This document shows, piece after piece, positions 33,438 through 42,961 of a DNA stretch of 63,643 bases. The stretch is taken from NCBI GenBank assembly GCA_949293325.1, contig CASFCZ010000043.1:1-63643 (forward strand). The letters are read 5' to 3'. The position numbers and the translations under genes were made by a program. This DNA is from an uncultured Eubacteriales bacterium (GTDB lineage Bacteria > Bacillota > Clostridia > Lachnospirales > CAG-274). The notes under the pieces were generated by a model. The model ran no database searches and was not told where the DNA came from. It saw nothing but the letters and a program-made list of their open reading frames with translations. The first letter of the stretch is position 1. Each line of letters begins with the position of its first letter.

Positions 33438-35039
33438 TTATTCAAAAGAAATATTCTCCCTTAAGGTTATAAGTATAAAATTATCAGACTCTACAATATT
33501 TTCAACCGGATATTTATCACTGCGGAAATTTGCATATTCCGATGGTGTAAGGAGAATAAAGTATTTCTCTCCCGGTTCCGTTACCCCTGTATACCAGTCA
33601 CTCTGACTCTGATAGTAATATGGAGTTATTTCACCGTTTTCTACATTAACGCCCCTTACCTTTACACTATCATCTGAAAGAACCGTTGCTAAATTAGCAT
33701 TCCAGAATGTGGCATAGCCATAGGTACAGTTATTTTCCTCAAGCAACTGAATTTCCTCAAATACAGCATTTTCACTTCTATAATCCGTTGATATACCCAT
33801 AATTGCATACAAAGATATAACTGAGTATATAAATACAGGTGCAATACATATAAATCCGAACCTTATATACCTGCCTGTATCACAGAGCTCATATACAAGA
33901 AGAACAGTAAGTATAAAGGCTGCTGTTTCAATGGGCACAAGACGCCAGTTGGCACCTGATAACTTTCCGAATACCCAGCCTATCATAACAAGAAAAGTTA
34001 TTGAAAAGTATATTATGGTAAATATCTGTGTTGATCTTTTAAGCTTCGGATAGTATTTAAGGGCGAAAAACGGCACAACAATCACAAAGGTTGCAAATAT
34101 TATCCTTAATATATTAAATACGCCGTCAAGGCTCATTATTGCCATATCGTCACTTACATCAACACCTAAAAGTGTGTAGTGTGAGGAAATAAGGTTACCC
34201 ATATTATCCCACCAGGTATTGCTGCTGCTGAACTTTGAATAGCCACTTGCATATCCCTGGGTTATATCCCCGGAAATTATATTTAATACTACAAGTCCCG
34301 CTGCCATTGCAATAATCAGAATTACCGTAACAGTCATAAGGGACAGGTTTCTTTTTGAAAGAAGTTTTTCATCAGTATCAAAGAGGGCATAGCCTGCACA
34401 GCCTGCACAAAGGGGCAGGATATATATGGTAAGTGCCTGTATACCGTCAGTTGCACATAAAAGGGTCCATACAAACAGCAGTGCCTCTGTAATATATGTA
34501 AGTTTTTTATTTTTGCAATAATTATTCAGTATAATAAAAGTAAGTCCCACGCCTATAAACAAAAAGGCAAGACCCAGGGAATAGTATATTATATGTCCCC
34601 AGAAGATTTCCCTCAGTTTTTTACTTGCCATTGTAAACATAATAAGGGAAAAGAATATTCCCCCTGTCTTAAGAGTGGAAAGATCCATTTTTCTTAACAT
34701 GAATATAAGGCCTGAAGAAAATATTCCTGTAAAGATAACCATACCTGCCAAATGTGCCCCGTAGGAAAGTCCCCATATTGCAATAAAGGGCTGCATAAGA
34801 AGCTGTCCTCCGAAGGGGAGAAGACAGGCATATTTAAAGTTTTCATTAAACAATGAACCGGAATTATGGGAGGCATTTGCCCACATAATGGTATCCATAC
34901 AATCTGCATGTATTTCCGTTTTCAGACAGAAAAACAGATAATACAGCACTGCCAATATACCCATTACTATTAATGCCCAGCCAAATATTTCCTTATAATT
35001 TTTATCAAAAAATCTGTCTATTTTTTTTATTGATGACAT
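33438..35039 (-). CDS. Polytopic membrane protein, GT-C-like (paralogue of 37093-38712)
   Basis: 533 residues with about 11 hydrophobic segments and a short C-terminal extracytoplasmic domain. The first extracytoplasmic loop has HADCMDTIMWANAS, an acidic motif in the place where GT-C glycosyltransferases carry catalytic Asp. The C-terminal part has YGYATFWNANLATVLS, shared with the protein at 37093. Probably transfers sugar from a lipid-linked donor outside the membrane. Its start is coupled to the end of the FAD gene. The acceptor is unknown and the family is not recognised by name. Confidence 0.6.
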   Translation of the reverse strand: MSSIKKIDRFFDKNYKEIFGWALIVMGILAVLYYLFFCLKTEIHADCMDTIMWANASHNSGSLFNENFKYACLLPFGGQLLMQPFIAIWGLSYGAHLAGMVIFTGIFSSGLIFMLRKMDLSTLKTGGIFFSLIMFTMASKKLREIFWGHIIYYSLGLAFLFIGVGLTFIILNNYCKNKKLTYITEALLFVWTLLCATDGIQALTIYILPLCAGCAGYALFDTDEKLLSKRNLSLMTVTVILIIAMAAGLVVLNIISGDITQGYASGYSKFSSSNTWWDNMGNLISSHYTLLGVDVSDDMAIMSLDGVFNILRIIFATFVIVVPFFALKYYPKLKRSTQIFTIIYFSITFLVMIGWVFGKLSGANWRLVPIETAAFILTVLLVYELCDTGRYIRFGFICIAPVFIYSVISLYAIMGISTDYRSENAVFEEIQLLEENNCTYGYATFWNANLATVLSDDSVKVRGVNVENGEITPYYYQSQSDWYTGVTEPGEKYFILLTPSEYANFRSDKYPVENIVESDNFILITLRENISFE

Positions 35040-36592
35040 TATTTCTTTTCCTCATGGTATTCCTTTTCGGTATTAACACTCCATATATTGGACTTGTCAC
35101 TTCTGCCTGAAACTATATTGTTTACTGTTTCAAAGGCAGTTGCCATACTATGGTCCATATTGTTATAACGGTGCTGACCGTTACGTCCCACACAGTAAAG
35201 ATTGTCATATTTATTTATATAATCTACAAGCTCATCTATCCTGTCATAGGTGTCAAAGTAGGCCGGATATGCCTTCTTTACCCTGATGCGGTTGGTATCC
35301 ATTACATCCTTTTCTGAGGATATAATACCCATCTTAACAAGCTCCTTAACTGCAAAGCTCATACATTCCTCATCTGTCATATTCCAGAAGTCATCGCCCT
35401 CGTCACAGAAGTATTCAAGACCGATCCATACTGTATTGTCAGGGTCCTTAACCATATAAGGTGACCAGTTGTTGTATATCTGTATTCTGCCCAGTTTAAC
35501 TCCTGTATCCTGAACATATATCCAGCAGTCAGGTACAATATTGTTAAGGGTAGGTATATCCGTTTCATTTTTAAGGTTAAGCTTTGGTACAAGTATACCT
35601 ACCGTTACATAATCCCTGTAGGGAAGTCCCTTTGCAATTTCTTCAATATTATCGGGAATTACACTGCCCATACCAAGGACAAGGTCCTTAAGGGGCATTG
35701 AGGATATAAATATATCTCCCTCTAATTCCATTTTTTCTCCGTCTTTTATATATGTAACGGACTTAACGGTATTGCCCTCTGTATTTATGTTTTTAACTGA
35801 GGAGTTCATAATAATCTCCCCGCCCATATTCTTTATTTCCTGGGCAACCGTTTCCCAGAGCTGACCGGGACCAAGCTTTGGATATATGTATTCCTCAATA
35901 AGGGAGGTTTCCACCTTTCTGTTTTTACCGGGGAAAAGCTTTGATACCATATCCTTTATAACTGCCATTATAGAAAGGCCCTTTACCCTCTGGGCACCCC
36001 AATCGGCGGAAATTTCCCTTGGATGTCTGCCCCAGAGCTTTTCTGTATAGCCCTCAAAAAACATTGAGTAAAGTACACGTCCAAAGCGGTTTATATAGAA
36101 GTTTTCAAGGCAGTCCTCCTTTTTCTTGAATATAGTGGAGTAAATATAGCTGAAGCCTGCCTTTATGGTACGTATAAGACCCATATTTTTAAAGGTCTGT
36201 AACTTCATTGATACAGGATAGTCAAAAAACTTTTTAAGGTAGTATATTCTTGATACCCTGTGCCTTACAAGCATAACCCTGTCCACCTTTTCAGGATCGG
36301 GACCACCCTCAGCAAGGGGACGCTTTCTGCCAAGTTTTTTATCATCATAGGAGGGAGCGCCCTGCATTGGCATTATGTCCTTCCACCATTTCATAACCCT
36401 TTCATCCTTGGAAAAGAAACGGTGGCCTCCTATATCCATTCTATTGCCGTTATGTCTTACGGTCCTTGAAATACCGCCTATTTCATTACTTTCCTCCAGA
36501 ATGGTAACTTTGTAGTCCTTATTGTTTTTAAGCAGCTCGTATGCCGCCGTAAGTCCCGCAGGACCGGCACCTATAATAATTACTTTTTTCAT
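35039..36592 (-). CDS. FAD-dependent oxidoreductase, UDP-galactopyranose mutase / protoporphyrinogen-oxidase-like
   Basis: 517 residues. The N-terminal dinucleotide fold is [20 protein letters not shown], followed by [28 protein letters not shown], the FAD amine-oxidase pattern. The GGHRFFSK segment and the C-terminal [21 protein letters not shown] resemble UDP-galactopyranose-mutase-like proteins of exopolysaccharide loci. It lies between GtrA and a GT-C-like gene, so a sugar-nucleotide or lipid-sugar substrate is more likely than a porphyrin. The reaction is not established. Confidence 0.75.
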   Translation of the reverse strand: MKKVIIIGAGPAGLTAAYELLKNNKDYKVTILEESNEIGGISRTVRHNGNRMDIGGHRFFSKDERVMKWWKDIMPMQGAPSYDDKKLGRKRPLAEGGPDPEKVDRVMLVRHRVSRIYYLKKFFDYPVSMKLQTFKNMGLIRTIKAGFSYIYSTIFKKKEDCLENFYINRFGRVLYSMFFEGYTEKLWGRHPREISADWGAQRVKGLSIMAVIKDMVSKLFPGKNRKVETSLIEEYIYPKLGPGQLWETVAQEIKNMGGEIIMNSSVKNINTEGNTVKSVTYIKDGEKMELEGDIFISSMPLKDLVLGMGSVIPDNIEEIAKGLPYRDYVTVGILVPKLNLKNETDIPTLNNIVPDCWIYVQDTGVKLGRIQIYNNWSPYMVKDPDNTVWIGLEYFCDEGDDFWNMTDEECMSFAVKELVKMGIISSEKDVMDTNRIRVKKAYPAYFDTYDRIDELVDYINKYDNLYCVGRNGQHRYNNMDHSMATAFETVNNIVSGRSDKSNIWSVNTEKEYHEEKK

Positions 36593-36616
36593 TTTTATAA
36601 ACTCCTCTGTTTTTTT

Positions 36617-37072
36617 TTATCTGTACAGCAATATTTTTCTTGCGGCATAGTTATACACCAGTACTATAAGTGCCACTATTATTTTTGACAGATATTTTAT
36701 TATAAAAAATACATTAACGAATAAAAGCATAAGCAATACGTTAATAACATAGCCCACCAGACCTATTATGCCATAGGACAAAAATTCCAGAATGGAGTTT
36801 TTTACCCTTGCATCCTCTGTAAAGACAAATTTTTTTGAAAGGGCAAAGTTAGTTGCAAGTCCACCAATAAAGCCTGCCGTTGTGGAAAGAACTATACTTA
36901 TGTTTCCCTCACCCAGAATAATACTGAATATGGCAAATAACAGATAATCCACCACAAAGGCTATGCCTCCTACAAAGGCATAGCGGAAAAACCTGATTAG
37001 TCCGTTATCTGTAGGGGATATAAAAAGTCCCCTTATATCAAATTTGATTATAAGATTTATTAATTCACTCAT
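36617..37072 (-). CDS. GtrA family membrane protein
   Basis: 151 residues with four transmembrane helices. The GtrA motif FFRYAFVGGIAFVVDYLLFAIF starts the domain, and FALSKKFVF follows helix 2. GtrA proteins are thought to flip or bind polyprenyl-phosphate sugars for GT-C enzymes. Here it lies between two GT-C-like genes and the FAD protein, consistent with supplying a lipid-linked sugar to them. Confidence 0.88.
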   Translation of the reverse strand: MSELINLIIKFDIRGLFISPTDNGLIRFFRYAFVGGIAFVVDYLLFAIFSIILGEGNISIVLSTTAGFIGGLATNFALSKKFVFTEDARVKNSILEFLSYGIIGLVGYVINVLLMLLFVNVFFIIKYLSKIIVALIVLVYNYAARKILLYR

Positions 37073-37092
37073 TTTAAACTGTTCACATCATT

Positions 37093-38712
37093 TCAAAATA
37101 TATTTTTATCCTTCACAAGTACAACCCAGTTACCTTCACTGATAATATCCGTGGTATCCTCAAGTATAACATGTCTTCTTGCCACAAGATCATTATACTC
37201 ATTTACAGTAAGAAGGAAAAAGTATCTGTCCCTGCCGGGCTGATCCTCATACCAGAGCCTGTCACAGTTAAGCCAGCCGTTCCTTGGTTCATCCTGATCC
37301 AGATTTACATCCCTTACCTCTACCTTACTGCTTGAAAGAAGGGTAAGTATATTTGCATTCCAGTATGTGGCATATCCATAGTCAAGACCGTTTTTTTCAA
37401 GAAGCTCTATTGCCTTATGATGATCATTATCCCTGCCATAGTCAGCAGGCATTTTTGCTATTTCCGTTACGGTAACACCACAGGAAAGTATAACAAGGCA
37501 TGAAAGAAGTACAGCCAGTCTTTCCAGATTAAGATTTGACCAAAGGCATCTCCACACCATTACATTTACAACAAGTGCGGAACATATAATAGGTGACAGC
37601 CTCCAGTTTACACTTGAAAGATTGCCGAATACATAACCGTATAAAATAAAGCCCGTCATAAGCCAGTGATATGTAAGAAATATTCTTTCGTACCTGTTAA
37701 GTCTGCCGTAAAGGAAAAGGGCACATACAGGTACAAGGAAGATAACAAGACTTCCTGCCATTTTAATTGCCGCCATTATATTTTCTGCTGATGTAATGGA
37801 TTCACCTGACTTGTAGTTTGCTCCAAGGAGGGATGTCCACTGGCTTAAAAACTTAAGCATGTTATTGCTCCACTCAGAGCTATCGGAAATAACGGAATAG
37901 GCATCACCATAGCCTGTTTCAATACCCTCTGACAGTTTGGAAAATACCACCGTGCCTAATATAGTTGCTATTACAATCAATAAAAAGGCAAGGTACATAT
38001 CACTGTTTTCCTTGGATAATATCCTTTTTTTGCTGTCAAGGAGAAGGGTTATAAATATACCTCCAATAACGGGTATTGAGGACAATGCCAGTGTGGTAAG
38101 TCCGTCAAAGGCACTGAAAAATGACCATACAAATACCAAAATGGCAAGAACGGTTGTTTTTTTACCGGAAAACAGGTTATAGTTATTATCTGTATATTTT
38201 TTTATAAGTGCAAGGGTCAGTGCCAGAAGCACAAATGATAAAAAGGCTCCCAGACTGTAATGGATAATGTGTTCCCAGAAAAGTTCCCTGAGTTTATTGC
38301 TTGAAGAAAGGGTAATAAGCTCCACTGCCACTGCAATAAAGGCAGTCCTTCTGCTCCACTGCATACCCCTTGCAGTAAAGTATATGGCAACAGCCAGAAC
38401 TATCATAAATGCAAGCATGGCTGTCCTGAAAGCAGTCATTGTAAAGCCGAATACCACCATAAAGGGATATACGAAAAATGTAGAGCCAAAGGGCAGAAGA
38501 TATGGATAATAAAAGCTTTCACTAAAAAATTTACCACTGTCTATGGTAGCTCCTGCCCATGTCATGGTATCTACACAATCTGAATGTAAATATCCCTCAG
38601 ACGGACCGAACATATAGTAAATAACGGTTATTACCGCAGCAACAAGGAACAGGGCAGAAAGTGCATTACCCGGTCTGGAACAGTATTTTTTCAAAAGCTT
38701 TATATTTTTCAT
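37093..38712 (-). CDS. Polytopic membrane protein, GT-C-like (paralogue of 33438-35039)
   Basis: 539 residues with about 11 hydrophobic segments. The first extracytoplasmic loop has HSDCVDTMTWAGATIDSGKFF, and the C-terminal domain has YGYATYWNANILTLLSSSKVEVRDVN, both matching the protein at 33438. The pair probably arose by duplication and diverged for different donors or acceptors. It starts 21 bp after the fumarase alpha stop codon with GGGGGAG, so it is likely read from the fumarase promoter. Confidence 0.6.
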   Translation of the reverse strand: MKNIKLLKKYCSRPGNALSALFLVAAVITVIYYMFGPSEGYLHSDCVDTMTWAGATIDSGKFFSESFYYPYLLPFGSTFFVYPFMVVFGFTMTAFRTAMLAFMIVLAVAIYFTARGMQWSRRTAFIAVAVELITLSSSNKLRELFWEHIIHYSLGAFLSFVLLALTLALIKKYTDNNYNLFSGKKTTVLAILVFVWSFFSAFDGLTTLALSSIPVIGGIFITLLLDSKKRILSKENSDMYLAFLLIVIATILGTVVFSKLSEGIETGYGDAYSVISDSSEWSNNMLKFLSQWTSLLGANYKSGESITSAENIMAAIKMAGSLVIFLVPVCALFLYGRLNRYERIFLTYHWLMTGFILYGYVFGNLSSVNWRLSPIICSALVVNVMVWRCLWSNLNLERLAVLLSCLVILSCGVTVTEIAKMPADYGRDNDHHKAIELLEKNGLDYGYATYWNANILTLLSSSKVEVRDVNLDQDEPRNGWLNCDRLWYEDQPGRDRYFFLLTVNEYNDLVARRHVILEDTTDIISEGNWVVLVKDKNIF

Positions 38713-38733
38713 ATCAGCTCTCCCCCATAATTA

Positions 38734-39576
38734 TTATATTTCACTGCTGCCGTGTCTTGTAACATGACAGCTTATATTTACCGCAACAGGCAAACCTGCT
38801 ATATGTGTTGCAAATGTTTCGATATTTATACCCAGTATAGTGGTAGTTCCCCCAAGTCCCTGGGGACCTATGCCAAGGCGGTTTGCCCTTTCAAAGAGCT
38901 CCTCCTCCATATCTGCCACATAGGGTATTGAAGAACTTTCGTTTACAGGCCTTAAAAGTGCCCTCTTTGCAAGCTCGGTACATTTTTCAAAATTGCCTCC
39001 GATGCCTACTCCCACCACCATAGGTGGACATGGGTTAGGACCTGCCTTTCTTATACAGTCGATTATGGCATCCTTAACCCCCTCTATGCCATCAGAGGGC
39101 TTTAACATATACACCCTGCTCATATTTTCAGAGCCGAAGCCCTTAGGTGCAACATCTATTTTCACCTTATCCCCCGGTACAATATCATAGTGTATTATGG
39201 CAGGGGTATTATCCCCTGTATTGACCCTTATAAGGGGATCTCCTACAACGGACTTTCTAAGGTAGCCCTCTTTATAGCCCTCTCTTACACCTTCATTTAC
39301 CGCCTCTGTCAGTGAGCCTCCTACAAAGTGTACATCCTGACCTATTTCCATAAAAATAACAGCCATACCCGTATCCTGACATATAGGCTTACACTTTTCA
39401 CGGGCAAGATCAGCATTTTTCATCAGCTGATTTAAAATATCCCTGCCTATAGGTGACTCCTCATTTTCATAGGCGTCCCTGAATGAGTCATAAATATCGC
39501 TGTTAAGAAAATAATTTGCCTCTATACAAAGCTTTTTAATGCAGGCAGTAACTTCGCTTACATTAACCTCTCTCAT
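38734..39576 (-). CDS. fumA: Class I fumarate hydratase (Fe-S), alpha subunit
   Basis: 280 residues from ATG at 39576 (AAGGAG eight bases upstream); an in-frame TTG two codons earlier is too close to the site. Cluster-ligand cysteines are in KPICQDTGMAV, GGNFEKCTELAKRALL and VNISCHVTRHGS. LGIGPQGLGGTTTILGINIE is the family signature. It forms the N-terminal catalytic half of the oxygen-sensitive fumarase, with the beta subunit gene about 5.3 kb downstream. It is the first gene of the long leftward transcript. Confidence 0.9.
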   Translation of the reverse strand: MREVNVSEVTACIKKLCIEANYFLNSDIYDSFRDAYENEESPIGRDILNQLMKNADLAREKCKPICQDTGMAVIFMEIGQDVHFVGGSLTEAVNEGVREGYKEGYLRKSVVGDPLIRVNTGDNTPAIIHYDIVPGDKVKIDVAPKGFGSENMSRVYMLKPSDGIEGVKDAIIDCIRKAGPNPCPPMVVGVGIGGNFEKCTELAKRALLRPVNESSSIPYVADMEEELFERANRLGIGPQGLGGTTTILGINIETFATHIAGLPVAVNISCHVTRHGSSEI

Positions 39577-39641
39577 TGCCAAATCTCCTTATGTAAAATC
39601 TGTTTATACTTTACAAAAGCCTTTTTTTGACTTTTTCTTAC

Positions 39642-39669
39642 ATTATAACACATTTATTCTTATTTTCAA
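39642..39669 (-). promoter_or_regulatory. Fumarase-cassette promoter
   Basis: -35 TTGAAA (39664-39669), a 16-bp spacer and -10 TATAAT (complement of 39642-39647). It is the only clear promoter before the block 38734 to 32857. Confidence 0.75.
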
Positions 39670-39699
39670 CAAAATAATAAAAAAATAGTGCATACGGTT

Positions 39700-39985
39700 A
39701 AAAAATATGGTATAATAAAAAAGCTGTGATTTAATTCGTTTTTTTATTAAAGGGGCTTTTAATGTTGATAGGTTTGTACTAATCCACTTTTATCCACATT
39801 TTGTTGACAGAATTGTGGATAACATGTGGATTTTTACAGCTAAAGCTTTTATTTAAGGGCTTTTATGGCTATATTATTATTGTGGATGTATGGGGTTTTA
39901 CATATTTTATCCACATTATATGGATAACTTCATTAACATATCAACATTTCAGGCTGATTTTATTTTGATATTCGGAGGGAATTTA
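39700..39985 (+). other. oriC, upstream part: DnaA boxes before dnaA
   Basis: Three perfect 9-mer DnaA boxes: TTATCCACA at 39789-39797, its complement at 39813-39821, and TTATCCACA at 39907-39915, with several one-mismatch versions nearby (TGTGGATGT, ATGGATAAC). An extended -10 TGGTATAAT (TATAAT at 39711-39716) may start a long dnaA leader. Boxes between that promoter and dnaA would allow autoregulation. Confidence 0.85.
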
Positions 39986-41356
39986 ATGGACAACTACATT
40001 GAATATTGGGAGCAGGCACTTACCATCCTTGAAGCCCAGCACAAAATAGGTGCCCTTATGATCACTATTTATGTAAAGCCTGCTATACCCATCGGCATGA
40101 CCGGGGATACCTTCACTATTATGGTAGAGCAAAACTTCTTGAAGGAAATAATCGAAAGAAAGTACAGTGAAAGTATAGAGGAGGCACTTACCTTCGTAAA
40201 CAGGGGTAATCCTATGACCCTTAATATTATAACCAAGGACGAGCAGGCCCACATGGACAGTGTAAAGAAGGAAACAAAGCCTGCTGCCCCACCTGTGGAG
40301 AAAAATATCAACTTCCGTATGCCTAATGGACTTATGCCAAGGTATACCTTTGATAATTTTATTGTAGGTACAAATAACCAGATGGCACACGCTGCTGCCA
40401 TATCCGTTTCCCAGAACCCCGGAACTTCCTATAATCCCCTTTTCCTTTACGGAGGGGTGGGACTGGGCAAAACCCATCTTATGCACGCAATAGGCAATGA
40501 GGTATATAAAAGAAATCCAAATGCAAAGATACTCTACGTGTCCTGCGAAACCTTTACAAATGAGGTCATCCTTGCAATACAAAAGCATGAAAACGAGCAG
40601 TTCAGACAAAAATACAGGGAGCTTGACCTTCTTCTTCTTGATGATATACAGTTTATTTCCGATAAAAGGGCTACCCAGGAGGAGTTTTTCTTTACATTTA
40701 ACGATCTGTGGCAAAACGGAAGACAGATAGTCATTACCTCCGACAGACACCCATCTGCCATACAGAACCTTACTGACAGGCTTATGTCAAGGCTTGCAGG
40801 AGGTCTGCCAATAGATATAGGCTATCCTAATCTTGAAACCAGTGTTGCCATCCTCAGAAACAAGGCAGAAACCCAGGGTATAAGGATAGATGATGATGTC
40901 CTTCAATACATAGCTGAGTCTGTTAAAAGCAATATAAGGGAAATGGAAGGTGCCCTTACAACTGTAATTGCCTATTCAAAGCTTACATCTGGTCCGAGTT
41001 CTCCAATTACCCTTGACATTGCCCTGAACGCACTTAAAAATACCATTAATTCCTTTAAGCCTGAAATGAATGTGGAATATATACAAAGTGTGGTGGCAAA
41101 TTACTACAACTTTACTGTGGAGGATCTGTGTTCGAAGAAAAAGACAAAGGACCTTGCACTTGCAAGACAGGTGGCAATGTATTTTTCCCGTAAACTGCTT
41201 AACAATGAAACCCTTGTTGCCATAGGTAAAAAATTCGGCGGCAAGGACCATTCCACCGTTATGCACGCCATAGAGCTTGTAGGAAAAAAAATGGAACAAA
41301 ACCCTGAATTTGAGGTACAGATAACGGATATTGAAAAGCTTATTACAGGTAAATAA
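39986..41356 (+). CDS. dnaA: Chromosomal replication initiator DnaA
   Basis: 456 residues from MDNYIEYWEQALTI (site CGGAGGG); the 32-codon longer frame has no site. Domain I (about 1-80) and a short linker (about 85-110) precede the AAA+ domain, with Walker A GGVGLGKTHLMHAIGN and Walker B LLLLDDIQFI. Domain IV ends the protein, with RQVAMYFSRKLLNNETLVAIGKKFGGKDHSTVMHAI, which reads DnaA boxes. It lies between two box-bearing regions, the usual Firmicutes oriC layout. Confidence 0.96.
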   Translation: MDNYIEYWEQALTILEAQHKIGALMITIYVKPAIPIGMTGDTFTIMVEQNFLKEIIERKYSESIEEALTFVNRGNPMTLNIITKDEQAHMDSVKKETKPAAPPVEKNINFRMPNGLMPRYTFDNFIVGTNNQMAHAAAISVSQNPGTSYNPLFLYGGVGLGKTHLMHAIGNEVYKRNPNAKILYVSCETFTNEVILAIQKHENEQFRQKYRELDLLLLDDIQFISDKRATQEEFFFTFNDLWQNGRQIVITSDRHPSAIQNLTDRLMSRLAGGLPIDIGYPNLETSVAILRNKAETQGIRIDDDVLQYIAESVKSNIREMEGALTTVIAYSKLTSGPSSPITLDIALNALKNTINSFKPEMNVEYIQSVVANYYNFTVEDLCSKKKTKDLALARQVAMYFSRKLLNNETLVAIGKKFGGKDHSTVMHAIELVGKKMEQNPEFEVQITDIEKLITGK

Positions 41357-41488
41357 CAGATTTACACATACCTGTACACAAATAATGTTATTTGTATGTT
41401 GATACATGTTTTCAGCGGATATTTATCCTGACAGGAAATGTTGATTAATGTTGACATCCTGCCTGTTTTTTAACAGATTTTCCTGATA

Positions 41489-41600
41489 TTATCCACAGGC
41501 TGAAAGCCGCTTTTTAAGGGGCTGTAAGGGTTTTTAACAAAATCACCGCCCCTACGACTACTACTACGAAGATTAATTATATATTATATATCTATTACAC
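41489..41600. other. oriC, dnaA-dnaN part: DnaA box, DnaA-trio and unwinding region
   Basis: TTATCCACA (41489-41497) is followed, after a GC-containing stretch, by CTACTACTAC (41558-41567). On the other strand this is three 3'-GAT repeats, the DnaA-trio motif defined in Bacillus subtilis. A run of A and T only, with few exceptions, follows (about 41571-41597). This is where strand opening is expected. The last bases before dnaN hold a weak AAAGGA site. The rest of the 268-bp gap shows no gene. Confidence 0.75.
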
Positions 41601-41624
41601 CCATGGAAAGGACGTTGTGGACAA

Positions 41625-42728
41625 ATGAACATTACCTGCTCAAAGGAGCTGCTTATCAACAATATAACCATAGTAAACAAGGCAGTATCCCAAAGGACTA
41701 CTCAGCCTATACTTGAATGTATACTTCTTATTGCCGACAGAAAGGGCTTCCGTCTTATGGCAAACAACCTTGAATTAAGTATAGAAACCTCCAATATAGA
41801 GGCAGATGTATATGAACTTGGTTCCGTTGCCCTTAATGCAAGGCTTTTCAGTAATATTATAAGAAGCCTGCCTACAAATGATGTAAGCATTACCGTTGAT
41901 AATAAAAACTGTGCCCTTATTAAAAGCGGCAGAAGTGAGTTCAGACTTATGGGTCAGCCCGGAAATGAATTTCCTCAGCCTCCTGAGGTTGAAAAAAAGC
42001 AGCCCCTTAAGGTAAAGAGCCATATATTCAGAAATCTTATTAAGCAGACAATATTTTCCGTAGCCACAGAGGACAGCCGTCCCGTTCTTACAGGTGAGTT
42101 TATGGAGATAACGCCACATAAGATGAATGTGGTTGCCATTGACGGTTTCAGAGTAAGTTATCGTACTACACCTGTAGAGGATTATGATGACTTTAACGAT
42201 ATTATAGTGCCTGCCAAGACCTTAAGCGAAATAAGCTCCATTGCCTCAACTGACGAGGAAGAGTATATCAATATATATATTACAGACAGACACATTCTTT
42301 TTGAGATGACAAGCTGTACCATGGTTTCAAGGCTTATTGAGGGTCAGTATATGGAGTATGAAAACCTCTTTAATACAGACAGCAGCCTTTTTGTTACCGT
42401 AAACAGGGAGGAAATTCTCCATGCCCTTGAAAGAGCTATACTTATTGTCAAGGACCCTAAAAAGGCTCCGGTAAGTATGGAAATTAAAGAGGGAGTTATT
42501 AATATTACCTCCAAGGCGGAGATAGGTGAGGTTTTTGAACAGGTTGCCATTGAAAGTGACGGGGATCCCCTTGTGATCAGTTTCAATGCAAATTATCTTG
42601 TTGACGTATTCAAGAATATTGAGGACGAAAATGTACTTATGAAGTTTATGTCACCTTTAAGCCCCTGTATAATCAAAAGCCCTGATTCAGATGATTACAA
42701 ATACCTTGTACTGCCACTTAAAATATAA
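41625..42728 (+). CDS. dnaN: DNA polymerase III beta subunit (sliding clamp)
   Basis: 367 residues, three repeated clamp domains, beginning MNITCSKELLINNITIVNKAVSQRTTQPILECILL. The C-terminal hydrophobic-pocket region is FNANYLVDVFKNIEDENVLMKFMSPLSPCIIK. It encircles DNA as a dimer and tethers the polymerase. It follows the origin region and precedes the S4 and recF genes. Confidence 0.96.
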   Translation: MNITCSKELLINNITIVNKAVSQRTTQPILECILLIADRKGFRLMANNLELSIETSNIEADVYELGSVALNARLFSNIIRSLPTNDVSITVDNKNCALIKSGRSEFRLMGQPGNEFPQPPEVEKKQPLKVKSHIFRNLIKQTIFSVATEDSRPVLTGEFMEITPHKMNVVAIDGFRVSYRTTPVEDYDDFNDIIVPAKTLSEISSIASTDEEEYINIYITDRHILFEMTSCTMVSRLIEGQYMEYENLFNTDSSLFVTVNREEILHALERAILIVKDPKKAPVSMEIKEGVINITSKAEIGEVFEQVAIESDGDPLVISFNANYLVDVFKNIEDENVLMKFMSPLSPCIIKSPDSDDYKYLVLPLKI

Positions 42729-42739
42729 GGAGGATTATT

Positions 42740-42961
42740 ATGGAAAAGGTTTATTTTCATACGGAATTTGTCAAGCTCCAGCAGCTTATGAAGCTTGCTG
42801 ATGTGGTGGGACAGGGCTCTGATGCCAAGGCTCTTATCCAGGAGGGATATGTTAAGCTTAACGGTGAGGTTTGTACCATGCGCGGCAAAAAGGTATATGA
42901 CGGAGATATTATGGAGTTTGAGGGCGAAAGCTATCTTGCATGCAGGCGAGATGAGGAATAA
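42740..42961 (+). CDS. S4-domain RNA-binding protein (YaaA/RlbA)
   Basis: 73 residues that form a single S4 fold (FVKLQQLMKLADVVGQGSDAKALIQEGYVKLNGEVCTMRGKKVYDGDIMEF). It is the conserved small gene between dnaN and recF in Firmicutes and binds rRNA; B. subtilis RlbA affects ribosome assembly. Its stop codon overlaps the recF start (TAATG). Confidence 0.92.
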   Translation: MEKVYFHTEFVKLQQLMKLADVVGQGSDAKALIQEGYVKLNGEVCTMRGKKVYDGDIMEFEGESYLACRRDEE

